A stretch of 64,000 bases of DNA from a bacterium YEK0313 (GTDB lineage Bacteria > Pseudomonadota > Alphaproteobacteria > Rhizobiales > Phreatobacteraceae). The stretch covers positions 1,076,501 to 1,140,500 of the forward strand of contig CCMO02000002.1 in assembly GCA_000751295.2 (NCBI GenBank). The letters run 5' to 3'. Numbering within the stretch: position 1 is the stretch's first letter; each line of letters opens with the position of its first letter. This document shows, piece by piece, positions 19,109-28,273 of this stretch. The position numbers were made by a program, and so were the translations under genes. Under the pieces are notes generated by a model that ran no database searches, was not told where the DNA came from, and saw nothing but the letters and a program-made list of their open reading frames with translations.

Positions 19109-20320
19109 ATGCCCATAACGCCAATCGATTGGATCGTCCCCGCCGGCATCATGATGTGCGGGCTGGCGTTCATCGGCATCAGGTTTCTGGGATTTTCGAC
19201 CGCCCGCTGGGGCTATTCCTTATGCTTCCTCGCCGGCGGCTATGCGCTGATGCTGCTTGAAGCGGAGTGGACGAGCCCGTTCAAGCAGATTGCCGAAGAC
19301 AATTTCATCCTGATCAGCGTCATTCTTGCCTGCCGCGCCTTGAACGAACGGCTCGACATCAAGAGCAGCCTCAGCTTCGATATCGGCATGATCGTCGTTT
19401 GCACGACGATGATCGTCGTGGCGCTGACGCTGCTGAAAAGCGTGCGCTGGGAAACGATCTTTGTTCAGGCCTGCTGCGCCTTCACCCTGTGGATCCGGAC
19501 GATCCGCTTCTCCAGGATCGCGGCGACCAAGGCCGACCGCCTGCTGGCCTGGACATTCCTGGTGTTCGCGGTCCTGCTGACGTTCCAGTGCCTCATCTAC
19601 ATCGCAGGCCCCCAAGCCGGCCAGCAGATCGGCGCGTGGCGAAGCTCGGTCCTCGGCAATCTCGTTCAATATACCGGCCTGATCGGCAGCATCGTCCTGG
19701 CCTTCGCGGTGATGATCGCCACCAGCCTCGATGCCATCGAAACATACCGCAGGACCGCCGACACCGATCCCTTGACCAACCTGCTCAACCGAAGAGGCCT
19801 GGACTCGCTCCTGGCATCACGCCGGGGCAGGCAGCTTCTGGGCCCGTCGACCGCCGTCATTCTGGCCGATATCGATCATTTCAAGACGATCAACGACCGT
19901 TTCGGCCATACCTTCGGCGACCTAGTCATCACGCGTTTCGGCGCATTGCTGCAGGCCCGCGCCGGCGAACAGGGCTGCGTCATCCGCCTCGGCGGCGAGG
20001 AATTCGGCGTCCTGCTTCCCGATATTCCGCTCGACGAGGCCATCGGCGCGGCGGAGGTCATGCGGCGGCAGTTCGCGGCGGAACGATGGACGCAGAGCGG
20101 CGCGGACGGCGCCTTCACCGCGAGCTTCGGCGTGACGCTGACGATGGACGGCGAGCCGATCGAGGGCGCCTTCGAACGCGCGGATCAGTTCCTCTACGCC
20201 GCCAAGCGCGCCGGGCGGAACTGCACCGTCGGGGGGCAATACAGCGTCGCCGACGGCGAAGAGAACGGGCTGGTCTTTGCCCACCCGGCGCGGCATGCGG
20301 GGCCGGCGATCTCCGCTTGA
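19109..20320 (+). CDS. Membrane-bound diguanylate cyclase (GGDEF domain)
   Basis: A 403-residue protein. About six N-terminal membrane helices occupy residues 5-210 (for example 'WIVPAGIMMCGLAFIGIRFL' and 'LIGSIVLAFAVMIATSL'). A GGDEF domain follows, with 'DPLTNLLNRRGLDSLL' at its start, 'VILADIDHFKTINDRFGH' for metal and substrate binding, and the active-site loop 'RLGGEEFGVLLPD' near residue 295. The GGEEF signature is intact, so synthesis of cyclic di-GMP from two GTP is expected. The RxxD inhibitory site normally found just before the loop is absent ('GEQGCVIRLGG'), suggesting weak product feedback. The membrane part is not a family I recognise. The gene ends about 60 bp before a decayed phage segment. 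Confidence 0.92.
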   Translation: MPITPIDWIVPAGIMMCGLAFIGIRFLGFSTARWGYSLCFLAGGYALMLLEAEWTSPFKQIAEDNFILISVILACRALNERLDIKSSLSFDIGMIVVCTTMIVVALTLLKSVRWETIFVQACCAFTLWIRTIRFSRIAATKADRLLAWTFLVFAVLLTFQCLIYIAGPQAGQQIGAWRSSVLGNLVQYTGLIGSIVLAFAVMIATSLDAIETYRRTADTDPLTNLLNRRGLDSLLASRRGRQLLGPSTAVILADIDHFKTINDRFGHTFGDLVITRFGALLQARAGEQGCVIRLGGEEFGVLLPDIPLDEAIGAAEVMRRQFAAERWTQSGADGAFTASFGVTLTMDGEPIEGAFERADQFLYAAKRAGRNCTVGGQYSVADGEENGLVFAHPARHAGPAISA

Positions 20321-20379
20321 ACGGGCGATCGTCGTCCAGGCAGTGGGGGTGCACTTTGCGGGTGGGTGTCGGGAGAGCG

Positions 20380-21019
20380 GTTGCCGACGTCGCGGCGCCG
20401 CCGGCGCGGGTCGCGGCCCGGCGGGCAGAAGTCCCGGCCGCTTCCGAGCGCGCCTGGATCTCGGCGACCGCCTCGGCATCGTTGCGGCCCTGCAGCGCAG
20501 CCTTTGCCCGAATGAGCTTGGCCTGGCGATCGGCGAGGCCGTTCCGGCCGCCGTTGATGCGCTTGGTCACCCCAGCGACATCGTCGCGGTCGGCGAAACC
20601 GTTCAGGCCGCGATCCTGCCAATAGGCCACGGCCGTCACCGCGCTGATGTCGGGCTCGCTGGCTCGTTCCGGCTGGCGCTCCAAGTCGACGCCGATGCGG
20701 GAGCCGAAGGTGCGGTAATTCGCGCGGCCCGTGAGCTGGAAGATGCCGCGCCCGCGGTAACGCGCACCGTCGCCGGGCTGGGTGTTGCCGAGATCCCGGC
20801 GGCCGTCATAGCGCGAGAAATAGCTGGCGCTGCCATATTCGACGAGCGTTCGGAACCCATCGGTCTCATGGGCGGCCTGCGCCAGAAAATGCGCCGCTCG
20901 CTCTTGATGTCGCCTGGCGGGAACGAACGCGTGAGGGCCGGTCCGAGATGGTTGATGATCCCGGCGTTTGCCGTGGGTGAGATCCGCCGTAGCGTGTCAG
21001 GCGTGATGACGATGGCCAT
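20380..21019 (-). pseudogene. Phage endolysin (GH19-type) pseudogene, paralogue of the gene at 35413-36243
   Basis: Starts 'MAIVITPDTLRRISPTANAG', parallel to 'MTVVITPDMLRRISPAANTG' of the intact copy. A net 7-bp deletion near 20895 (after 'PGDIKSE') shifts the frame. Downstream the correct peptide continues in another frame, ending with 'DISAVTAVAYWQDRGLNGFA' and 'RINGGRNGLADRQAKLIRAK'. The 3' end, which in the intact gene encodes a transmembrane tail, is missing; homology fades near 20380. Divergence across the whole length means this came from a related but different phage, not from a recent duplication. Confidence 0.88.
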
Positions 21020-21038
21020 GGGCGCGCTTCATTCGGGG

Positions 21039-21052
21039 GCGCGTCCTACGCT
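21039..21052 (-). promoter_or_regulatory. Phage control 14-mer, copy D (left prophage fragment)
   Basis: AGCGTAGGACGCGC on the minus strand, 19 bases upstream of the ATG (21019) of the endolysin pseudogene. The same 14-mer occurs at the same distance before three genes of the right-hand phage (36263-36276, 54338-54351, 60128-60141). The hairpin and ribosome site that follow the other copies are degraded here. Confidence 0.7.
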
Positions 21053-21112
21053 TGTGCTGCCATGGATATCAGACCGGCGGGCTGCTCACAATGAGCGGCG
21101 CGGCCCGCAAGA

Positions 21113-21367
21113 TCAGTCGTCGCCGAGCCGAGACGATTGCTGCCGCAACTTATGCGCAAGCATCGCGGCGCCGATCAGAATCGTGATGTCGATTGCGGCG
21201 AGCATCCCAACAATCTGATGGAGGCGTTCGTCTGCGAAAGACAAATCGGGCGAAATAGCCCAATATTGGACGAACCCAAGAACCGCCCCCGCTCCGGCCA
21301 ACATAGCCAGTAGCCAAAGACTAGTCGCGGATGAAGCAATTTCCCACTTCACTGAGCGCGATATCAA
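21113..21367 (-). CDS. Small two-helix membrane protein, possible holin (TTG start)
   Basis: An 84-residue protein with two hydrophobic segments, 'SLWLLAMLAGAGAVLGFVQY' and 'IVGMLAAIDITILIGAAML', ending 'KLRQQSSRLGDD'. The start is TTG 21367: CGGAGG ends 5-6 bases before it, and the TTG overlaps the TGA stop of the upstream mini-gene, a coupling typical of phage lysis genes. It sits just upstream of the endolysin pseudogene, the normal holin position. The intact phage on the right keeps only the last ~10 codons ('QQSSRLGDDA') at the equivalent place. Holin function is inferred from position and topology only. Confidence 0.55.
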   Translation of the reverse strand: MISRSVKWEIASSATSLWLLAMLAGAGAVLGFVQYWAISPDLSFADERLHQIVGMLAAIDITILIGAAMLAHKLRQQSSRLGDD

Positions 21368-21483
21368 GTCCGACCTCCGGTGTATTGCGAGGCTGCTTGT
21401 CGCTTTCGTTCGACGCGCACGCCGATGGCGTAACCAATCCAGCTTGCCAGCAGAAGCATGGCAAGCAAGATGTAATTCCACAT
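21364..21483 (-). CDS. Mini membrane protein (39 residues) in phage lysis position
   Basis: It encodes a peptide starting 'MWNYILLAMLLLASWIGYAI' and ending 'RKRQAASQYTGGRT': one hydrophobic helix followed by a basic tail. Its stop overlaps the TTG start of the next membrane gene. Such overlapping small membrane genes are common beside endolysins. It has no counterpart in the right-hand phage copy. No family is recognised. Confidence 0.45.
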   Translation of the reverse strand: MWNYILLAMLLLASWIGYAIGVRVERKRQAASQYTGGRT

Positions 21484-21698
21484 GGATATTGCCCCCAATA
21501 CCGCCTCCCGCTTGTCGCACTCCACCGCAGGTTGGTTTAAGGCTGCACTCGCAGTCAAGCGGCCGGGGACGATCGCGAAGGATTTCGCGGAGAGATCGGC
21601 GCGCCTGAAAGAGGTAGAGGCGCCTCGAACAGACCAACGAGGCGGTCGCCGCGCAGCCCCCGGCATGTGGCGGCGAGACGATGTCCGATCCGGATCCT

Positions 21699-21785
21699 AG
21701 TTGACGCGCGTGCCCAGTCCTTCGCGCAGCGTGCGCGACAGACGCTGGTTCTGGATCACGACACCATCATCGCGGCGCGCATGCC
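21699..21785 (-). pseudogene. C-terminal fragment of a second giant phage polyvalent protein
   Basis: The last 27 codons plus stop of a gene homologous to the end of the giant gene at 36841. The fragment ends 'RTLREGLGTRVN', against 'RTLRDGLGARLH' there, preceded in both by 'RRDDGVVIQNQRLS'. The homology stops at about 21785, four bases before the stop codon of the DUF262 gene, marking the junction where the defence cassette replaced the rest of a prophage. Confidence 0.85.
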
Positions 21786-21788
21786 GCG

Positions 21789-23708
21789 CTATTCCGCCAC
21801 CGGGATGGTGAGCGCCGCCTCCATGCCGTCATCATCGCGCTCGGCATCCGTCCCTTCCTCGGCGACATCGCCGCGGTAGGAGGACTTGCCGGTCGCCTTC
21901 TCGATGAGCGCCAGCAGGCGCGCCTGCCGGTCGGCCATAAACGCTTCGAACTGGTCTGATCTCAGCAGGGCCGGCGCGATGAGATGGGAGCTGAGGCTGG
22001 CATCCAGATTGTCACGATGGATGGCCGGGCGATCAGCAGAGCCGTTCTCGAGCCGGTTCAGATAGATCGAAGGGGCATCGCCACCGATCACACGGTTGGT
22101 GCGATAGGCGAGCGGCGTCTTGTTGATGATGGAATCGTAGACATCAGCCTTGATCTTTCGTGCCTCGCACCAGGCCCGGGGAAAGATGTGGTGGATGTCC
22201 ACGTTCTCGCCGAAGAAGACGGTGTGGTCGAACTTCTGGCCGGAGCGGAAGTCGCGAGCGCCCTCCTGCATGAGCAGCGCGTTCACGCCCTTGTAGGCTG
22301 CCGACAGGCGCATGCGCATGGTGCGCAGCCGGTCCGCACGGAAGATCGTATCGCGAATTGTCGTGGGCTCCGCGGAGGAGCGGCCCAAGGCCCAGTCGGG
22401 CACCTCCATAAAGTCCTTGGCGATACGAGTGTCGACGGCGGACCCGTAGAGTTCGCCGAAGACGCCGTTCCAGTACCACTGCGTGAGGCGTGAGCGCACG
22501 GTTTCGTGCTCCCAAGCATCGCCAATCTCAGCGAGGATCGCTGCGAGCGGGATCAGCTGGGACTGATAGGGCAGGTCGAACACCCGATAGATGTGGAGGG
22601 TGTGGAGGAACTTCGCGGCGGTCAGAAAGCCCCGCTCCGCGCTACCCTGAAACTTCTTGTAGGCGTCGAGGGGAAGGTTCAGGAGCGCCTGCCGATTGCC
22701 GGTCACCTGGGGCAGTTCCTTGCCCTGCCGTCCCTCAGCCTCCGCTTGGCGCCGGCGCTCGCGGGTGTGGAAAAGGGAAATGACCTGGAGGAAGTCCGTG
22801 TTGCCGACTTCCGACAGGATGCCTTTCTCTGCGTCCGCCAGTTTCAGATGGGTCGCGAACTTGGTGTGCCTGCCCGCCAGGTCCTTGCCATCGCCGTACC
22901 AATCCTTCCGCAGCTCATATCCGTCCGCCGCATACATCGCGGTGACGAGCTCGAAAGCGTCGAGAGGCTTGCCCCCCGTGTTGACCTTTTCGAAGACAAG
23001 GCAGACGGCCTCCTTCGACGTAGACTTGTCCAGGGCGATCACCGGCACCTGGTACTTGGCGAAATTCTCGATGACCTCAGCATGAAAGCGGCTGATGATG
23101 GGCCAGGTCTCGCTGAACGTTCCCGCCTTGTTGGCGTGGCCAACGAACTCCATCTGCCAGGTGTTCCAATCGAAGACCATGGACAGCGGATACATCAGCG
23201 CATCGAACTCCTTCTCCCGACTGGAGAGATCGAGGACAATGTCTTTGCCAAAGTTGTCTCGGATGATGCGATCTTCGGGAACACCGATAATGGCCTCCTC
23301 ACGATCCGCCTCTGGGTCCAGGGCCTTTTGGATATCGATGTAGAACCAGCGATCGACCCGCTTTTTCTTGGGGGTGACGGTGCGGACGACCTGATTGCGC
23401 AGAGTGACCTGGTAAAGCGACGTCATTCGCTGCTGCCCGTCGAGCAGGAGCGCGTCAGGTGAAACGGCCTGGGCGGCGGTCGGCGCTCCTTCGACCGGGC
23501 GGGGCTTGAAATTGACGGCGCCGGAGGTCTCCAACGTCATCAGAGCACCGACCGGGAAAGCGCGGGAAATGGAAGCGATCAAGCTCTTGATGCGATCCTC
23601 GTCCCACACCCAGCTGCGCTGGAAATCGGGCAGCTGAATCTTTCCCTCATGGCAGGCTCGGAGGATGTCGCTCAAGGCGATCTTGTTGGTCTGAAACGCA
23701 CTGCTCAT
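21789..23708 (-). CDS. DUF262 / GmrSD-like protein (putative defence nuclease)
   Basis: 639 residues. The N-terminal DUF262 domain contains 'KIQLPDFQRSWVWDEDRIKS' and the nucleotide-binding signature 'LLLDGQQRMTSLYQV' (near residue 87). 'VFEKVNTGGKPLDAFELVTA' is also typical. The C-terminal half has an HNH-like core similar to DUF1524: 'GENVDIHHIFPRAWCE' followed by 'INKTPLAYRTNRVIGGDA' (near residues 505-545). Members such as GmrSD act as NTP-stimulated type IV restriction enzymes against modified phage DNA. The gene lies 154 bp downstream of zorD on the same strand, so it either belongs to the Zorya transcript or is a separate system in the same island. Target modification cannot be predicted. 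Confidence 0.85.
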   Translation of the reverse strand: MSSAFQTNKIALSDILRACHEGKIQLPDFQRSWVWDEDRIKSLIASISRAFPVGALMTLETSGAVNFKPRPVEGAPTAAQAVSPDALLLDGQQRMTSLYQVTLRNQVVRTVTPKKKRVDRWFYIDIQKALDPEADREEAIIGVPEDRIIRDNFGKDIVLDLSSREKEFDALMYPLSMVFDWNTWQMEFVGHANKAGTFSETWPIISRFHAEVIENFAKYQVPVIALDKSTSKEAVCLVFEKVNTGGKPLDAFELVTAMYAADGYELRKDWYGDGKDLAGRHTKFATHLKLADAEKGILSEVGNTDFLQVISLFHTRERRRQAEAEGRQGKELPQVTGNRQALLNLPLDAYKKFQGSAERGFLTAAKFLHTLHIYRVFDLPYQSQLIPLAAILAEIGDAWEHETVRSRLTQWYWNGVFGELYGSAVDTRIAKDFMEVPDWALGRSSAEPTTIRDTIFRADRLRTMRMRLSAAYKGVNALLMQEGARDFRSGQKFDHTVFFGENVDIHHIFPRAWCEARKIKADVYDSIINKTPLAYRTNRVIGGDAPSIYLNRLENGSADRPAIHRDNLDASLSSHLIAPALLRSDQFEAFMADRQARLLALIEKATGKSSYRGDVAEEGTDAERDDDGMEAALTIPVAE

Positions 23709-23862
23709 GGGTCAGCAATGTCCTTGTCACGCTTCCGTTGACATTCTCAGCGCAGGCCAATGGATGCGTGCGAAGAGGATGTCGATCTTCTGGAGAACGA
23801 CCGGTGATTGCAAGAAGCGAGAATATCGCCATTTCGGCAACGTTGACTGAGGGACCACATCC

Positions 23863-26800
23863 TCAAGGGAGAGGCACGGACCCGTCCTGATCAAAACGAG
23901 GAGGCGGGAACTGGTCGCGTGCGAACATCGCAGCTATGGCCGATCGCAGCGGATCGCCACCCGTCTGCTGCTCATCTGCCATGAGCACTTTCTGGAGTTC
24001 TCCGATATCGTCAGACGTATCGCCCATCGGCCATAGCGCCGCCTGCGCCAGGTGTAGCTTTCGCTGCATGAGACTTTGCAACAGGCAGTCGAACGATTGC
24101 TCCCGATAACCACTGTGGATGGCCATAGGCACGTGAACGGTCACAGGCCTCGTTTGTCCAATCCGATGCGTCCGGTCGTTGCACTGCTCCTCGACGGCAG
24201 GGTTCCACCAGCGCGAGAGGTGGATGACGTGTGTGGCAGCGGTCAGGGTAAGGCCTGTGCCCGCAGCCTTTGGGCCGAGAACCAGGGCATCGAACCCACC
24301 ATCGTTTTCGAGGTGGCGCTGGAACCTGTTTACGATCGCCTGCCGCTGTGGAATTGGCGTGTCGCCATTGATGAGATCGACGCGGTCAAGGCCGAACTCC
24401 GACCGCACCAATTCGATGAAGCGGTACTGCATCTGGCGATGCTCGATGAAGACGAGGACCTTCTCTCGTCTGCGGGCAATCTCGCGCAAGATATCGAACG
24501 TCGCCCGCAGTCTCGCAGACGCCTCGATGAACCCGTCGTCCTCACCGATGGCAGGATGGACGGACACCGTGCGAATGTGATGAAGCGCCTTGAGAGCGGC
24601 ACCCAGACCGCCCGTCGCAAGCTTGAGCTTGGCGTCTTCGTAGTGCGCCTCCTGCTTCGGGGGCATGAGTCGCGGATGAAGGCGACGGCGCTTAGGCTCC
24701 AGGTCTTTTGCCACATCCTGCTTCAGGCGCCTTAGGCCGAGCGGAGGGAACGCGCCCGCCGGCTTGAAGACCCGGCCGTGCAATTCGGCCATGTTGTCTT
24801 TGTCGAAAGCAGCATAACGCTGTCGGAACTGCGATAGCGGGCCAAGCGCATCACTGCCCAGAGCATCCATCACCGCCCAAAGATCGACGACGCTGTTCTC
24901 GATCGGGGTGCCCGTCAGACCGATCCTAAAATCGGCGTTGACCGACCGGCCTGCGTTTGCACGAAGACTAGTGGGGTTCTTCAAGGTTTGTATCTCGTCG
25001 AAGACAACCGCAGAGAACCGAATGCGCTGCAGCGAATGCTGATAATTGCAGAGGGTCGTATAGGTCGTGAGGGTCCAGAATCGATGGGCTCGGCCCTCGG
25101 CCACTGCCTCTCGCAGGAACTCCAGATCCAGCTTTGCTTCCCCGGTATCGGTATCGAGACCGGACACGCCGGAAAGCTTTCGACCCTTGGTACTACTGCC
25201 GTAAAGCCGGATTAAGTGTCCTAGACCGGGCTTGCGCAAATGGCGCTCCACCTCCTGCTCCCAGTTCTGGAGCAGCGATGTTGGGGCAACGACAAGCACG
25301 GGGCCACGCTCCCCACTTGTCACCTTGGCCATATGGCCCTTAAGCCAAGCAAGGAACGCAATCGTCTGGAGTGTCTTGCCGAGGCCTTGCTCGTCGGCAT
25401 TCAGAATACCGGGCAATCCCGAACGCCATGCTGCGACCTGCCAGTTAAAGCTTTCGACCTGATGTTCTTTCAACGGCGTCAGAATGGTGGAGGGCAGGTC
25501 AACCGACATCGGCGCTTTGCGCGGGCGAAGGTCCGCCTGCCAACGCAACTCGTCGAAATTGTCCAGCGTCGCAAGGACAACGGGACCTTTGTCTGGCTCG
25601 GGTGAGGTATCGTCCTCCGTGGCGACATGCTTGCGTTCTGCGATCGCTGTGTCGATCAGATTGACTGCCTCAGGACGTGCCGGCAGTTCCAGGTCGCCGG
25701 TCTGCACGGTTGGGCGCTGATCGGCGATCGCTGCCTGAACTCGCTCACGCAGATCCGTGAGTTCTTGATCCGAAAGGCGCAGAACGTGTTCTGCCCATTT
25801 GCGTGCAAAGTCCTCCGGCAGCCAAGTCGTGCCGCTGGAGCTGAATTCGCTCTCCGGCTTTTTGAAAACAGCAACGCCAATGACGCGCTCGGAGTATTCC
25901 TTGGTCTCCACGAGCGCCGGGCCGGCCGCATTTTCAACGGCCTCTTCCTGAGCCTCGGGCGACAAGCCTTCTAGTTTTCCGTGTTCGTGGAGTGCACGTT
26001 CGTAAGCCTCCGTGATCCTGGCACGCGGATTCCTAATGAACGCTGCGCGCTCCGCAGCCGGCTCTTTCTGGACGGCAGCGAAGGTCTCGAGCGCCGGTAC
26101 TGCCGAGCGGTCGATGACTAGGTAGCTCCCTCGCGCCAGACGATAGGCGGGGAGGGCCCCTCTCTCTCGTACCCGCTTCTGGAATTCTCGCAAGGGTTGG
26201 CCAGCGAGCTCGCTGTCAGCCTCCGAGATGCCCTCCTCAAGGCTTGGGTCGGAGCCGTCGCCGATACGCCGCTTGGAGAACGGGAGAACCTCGAAATCGT
26301 CGGCCGCGGCGTTCGGGGTGATGGAGAACCGATCGGCGAGACGGACCTCGAGGTTGGATAAGAAATCCGTCATCGAGACTCGTGCCGTAGGCGTCGACGC
26401 CGTCACGGAAACGCCCGGATCGAGAGTCTGTCGAAATCTCGCGAGAGCCTCCCAATGCTGCGCCTCGTTGCCCTTGCCAAAAGCGTCTGCCATCTCGACG
26501 GCCTCCAGGATCCATAGGGGAAGCCTTCGATCACCATCGGCTGTCTTGAGAATCGCGCCTTGCCGTTGGACAGGTTGGCGCTGGCCATGCCTCTGCCACT
26601 CGTAGTGCAGACGAAAGTTAGGGCTTCCGACCAGGCCCTCGACGTCGGTCTTGAGTGTCAGATCGACAAGCGGCGGCAGTCCCAGCACTGCAGCAGTCTT
26701 GCCGTCGAGAGAGGCAGCGAGGCGGTGAGACATCACGATCTCACGGGAGTCGATGTGCAGTGATCCCGGAGCCTCGTCGCCCAACGCTCTTAGGTCGCCA

Positions 26801-26976
26801 ATCGCTAAGAGAAGGTCATGCTCCTCGGGCGGCAAGTGTTGAAGATCCGCTACGCTCGCCTTGCCCAATATGCGCTGCAGCAAGCCTCGCTTGTCGTCGC
26901 TTACCGTCAACTTGACGTGTTCGTTGGTGGAGGTCCACTCAAAGTGGACGCGCGCCTCGCTAGATGCGTTCCTCAA
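23863..26976 (-). CDS. zorD: Zorya type I effector ZorD (SNF2-type helicase)
   Basis: About 1,037 residues. The N-terminal ~500 residues resemble no domain I can name. The C-terminal half is an SNF2 ATPase: 'NADEQGLGKTLQTIAFL' (motif I), 'VVFDEIQTLKNP' (motif II, DEIQ), 'IGLTGTPIENSVVD' (motif III), and 'AGTGLTLTAATHVIHLSRWW' leading to 'RTHRIGQTRPV' (motifs V-VI). In type I Zorya, ZorD is the DNA-degrading or -translocating effector recruited to the ZorAB motor. The start is placed at TTG 26976 because GGGAGG lies about 5 bases upstream and the next gene then overlaps zorC by only 17 bp. An ATG at 27048 is in frame but has no ribosome site. Confidence 0.9.
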   Translation of the reverse strand: MRNASSEARVHFEWTSTNEHVKLTVSDDKRGLLQRILGKASVADLQHLPPEEHDLLLAIGDLRALGDEAPGSLHIDSREIVMSHRLAASLDGKTAAVLGLPPLVDLTLKTDVEGLVGSPNFRLHYEWQRHGQRQPVQRQGAILKTADGDRRLPLWILEAVEMADAFGKGNEAQHWEALARFRQTLDPGVSVTASTPTARVSMTDFLSNLEVRLADRFSITPNAAADDFEVLPFSKRRIGDGSDPSLEEGISEADSELAGQPLREFQKRVRERGALPAYRLARGSYLVIDRSAVPALETFAAVQKEPAAERAAFIRNPRARITEAYERALHEHGKLEGLSPEAQEEAVENAAGPALVETKEYSERVIGVAVFKKPESEFSSSGTTWLPEDFARKWAEHVLRLSDQELTDLRERVQAAIADQRPTVQTGDLELPARPEAVNLIDTAIAERKHVATEDDTSPEPDKGPVVLATLDNFDELRWQADLRPRKAPMSVDLPSTILTPLKEHQVESFNWQVAAWRSGLPGILNADEQGLGKTLQTIAFLAWLKGHMAKVTSGERGPVLVVAPTSLLQNWEQEVERHLRKPGLGHLIRLYGSSTKGRKLSGVSGLDTDTGEAKLDLEFLREAVAEGRAHRFWTLTTYTTLCNYQHSLQRIRFSAVVFDEIQTLKNPTSLRANAGRSVNADFRIGLTGTPIENSVVDLWAVMDALGSDALGPLSQFRQRYAAFDKDNMAELHGRVFKPAGAFPPLGLRRLKQDVAKDLEPKRRRLHPRLMPPKQEAHYEDAKLKLATGGLGAALKALHHIRTVSVHPAIGEDDGFIEASARLRATFDILREIARRREKVLVFIEHRQMQYRFIELVRSEFGLDRVDLINGDTPIPQRQAIVNRFQRHLENDGGFDALVLGPKAAGTGLTLTAATHVIHLSRWWNPAVEEQCNDRTHRIGQTRPVTVHVPMAIHSGYREQSFDCLLQSLMQRKLHLAQAALWPMGDTSDDIGELQKVLMADEQQTGGDPLRSAIAAMFARDQFPPPRFDQDGSVPLP

Positions 26977-28273
26977 CCCAGCCCTCCCAATCACCAGTAT
27001 GCTGTCTGGCCTCAACGTCCGGGGACAGGCGTATCTGCTCACAATCATATTGAGCTTGATAAAGCTTCGGCGCGTGGCGGGAGCCTTTACGGAAAATATG
27101 CACCTTGTAGCTGTGGGAGCCCTCTACCAGAACCTTGTTGCCGATTTGAAGAATGAGGAGTGATGTATTGACGCGCGATCCACGCGCGGTCTGTACGCCA
27201 TATCGCAGCGTCGATTGCCCACTCCGGGCCATTGCTTGCCGGCGAGCGTAAGTAGCTGCTTCCGGACTGAAGGCGACCCAAGCGCCGTCGATGCGTCCTT
27301 CCTCGTGGAGCGAAAGCCAGAACTCTCGGCGGGGCTCCCACATGTGGCTCTCCTCAACGGCCGAGACGACGTCGAGGAAGAATCGGATGTTCTCCCCCGT
27401 CAGCCAACGCAGAATGACGCCCCTGTGCTGCTCGGGGACGCCGGCCCATGCGCCGCTGGCGGACACGCGCGGGTCGCCGTAGCAGCCGACCAGATTGTCG
27501 ATGATAAATCGTTGGTCATCGGTCGATGGATCGCCAGACAGCCAATGGCTAAGAATAGCGGTGATTGCTTCGGCAGCGCCTGAGGCTCGCGCTTCCTGTC
27601 GCTCAGGCCTCAGCCAGCCGAACAACCGTTCCAGCCCGGGACGGCGCCGCAAGTCCGATCTTAGCAGCCTCACGAACTCCAGGTGGGCATGATCCATAAG
27701 ACCGGGAGCATGTGGAACACTGAACCCCATAGATTTGAGCTCGCTCCAAGGGTGCTCCATTTTGGTCATTCGTTCTGCGACGGTCTGAGGTGCGGCTACC
27801 GGATCGAGCCACTCCGGGAGCTCCTCCTCTAACTTCATCCAACGGCCACCGAGCCGGGAGCGCACGGCTTGAAGAGTCAACGCAAGTGCCCGGGTGTGGG
27901 GAGCGCCGGGCTCGTAACTGCCAATGTAAACTGAAGCCATACCCCCAAGGAAACTCTTGCGCGTCGAAACCCGCAGCTCATCGACGTAGAACTGTCTAAG
28001 CCTAGCCAGATCCGAGCGGCCTCTTCGAACTGGGTCGAACAGAGCGCGGGCGGCCTTGGTGACGAACGCTGTTGGCAGGTCCGACCAATCGTCGTCATCA
28101 AGCCGCCTAAGCATCTCCCGGACGAGCTTCTCTCGATCATTCTCGGGCGGGTCGGCGACGATGTCTGGCCATCGCGCAAGCACGCGGCCTACAGCGGCGC
28201 GCAGCTGTGCAGGCTCAGCCAAGGCCGGCGGATTGAACCCATGGGGTTGCTTAAGAAGCACCGCAAGCTTCAC
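26960..28273 (-). CDS. zorC: Zorya type I protein ZorC (EH-signature family)
   Basis: A 437-residue soluble protein, Trp- and Arg-rich. Its middle part ('EAITAILSHWLSGDPSTDDQ' through 'RRAVILRWLT'-like segments ending 'GENIRFFLDVVSAVEESHMW') and its C-terminal strand 'TSLLILQIGNKVLVEGSHSY' match the EH_signature family of ZorC. The function is less clear than that of its partners; ZorC is thought to act with ZorD on phage DNA inside the cell. Its ATG overlaps the stop of zorB by 4 bp and its 3' end overlaps zorD, so the four genes are tightly coupled. Confidence 0.85.
   Translation of the reverse strand: MKLAVLLKQPHGFNPPALAEPAQLRAAVGRVLARWPDIVADPPENDREKLVREMLRRLDDDDWSDLPTAFVTKAARALFDPVRRGRSDLARLRQFYVDELRVSTRKSFLGGMASVYIGSYEPGAPHTRALALTLQAVRSRLGGRWMKLEEELPEWLDPVAAPQTVAERMTKMEHPWSELKSMGFSVPHAPGLMDHAHLEFVRLLRSDLRRRPGLERLFGWLRPERQEARASGAAEAITAILSHWLSGDPSTDDQRFIIDNLVGCYGDPRVSASGAWAGVPEQHRGVILRWLTGENIRFFLDVVSAVEESHMWEPRREFWLSLHEEGRIDGAWVAFSPEAATYARRQAMARSGQSTLRYGVQTARGSRVNTSLLILQIGNKVLVEGSHSYKVHIFRKGSRHAPKLYQAQYDCEQIRLSPDVEARQHTGDWEGWVEERI

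Noticed and set aside
20320..20380. A second attachment-site copy at the left edge of the decayed prophage
   Set aside because: No match to the tRNA 3' end at 34308-34330 was found there; only loosely similar GGGTG-type sequence.
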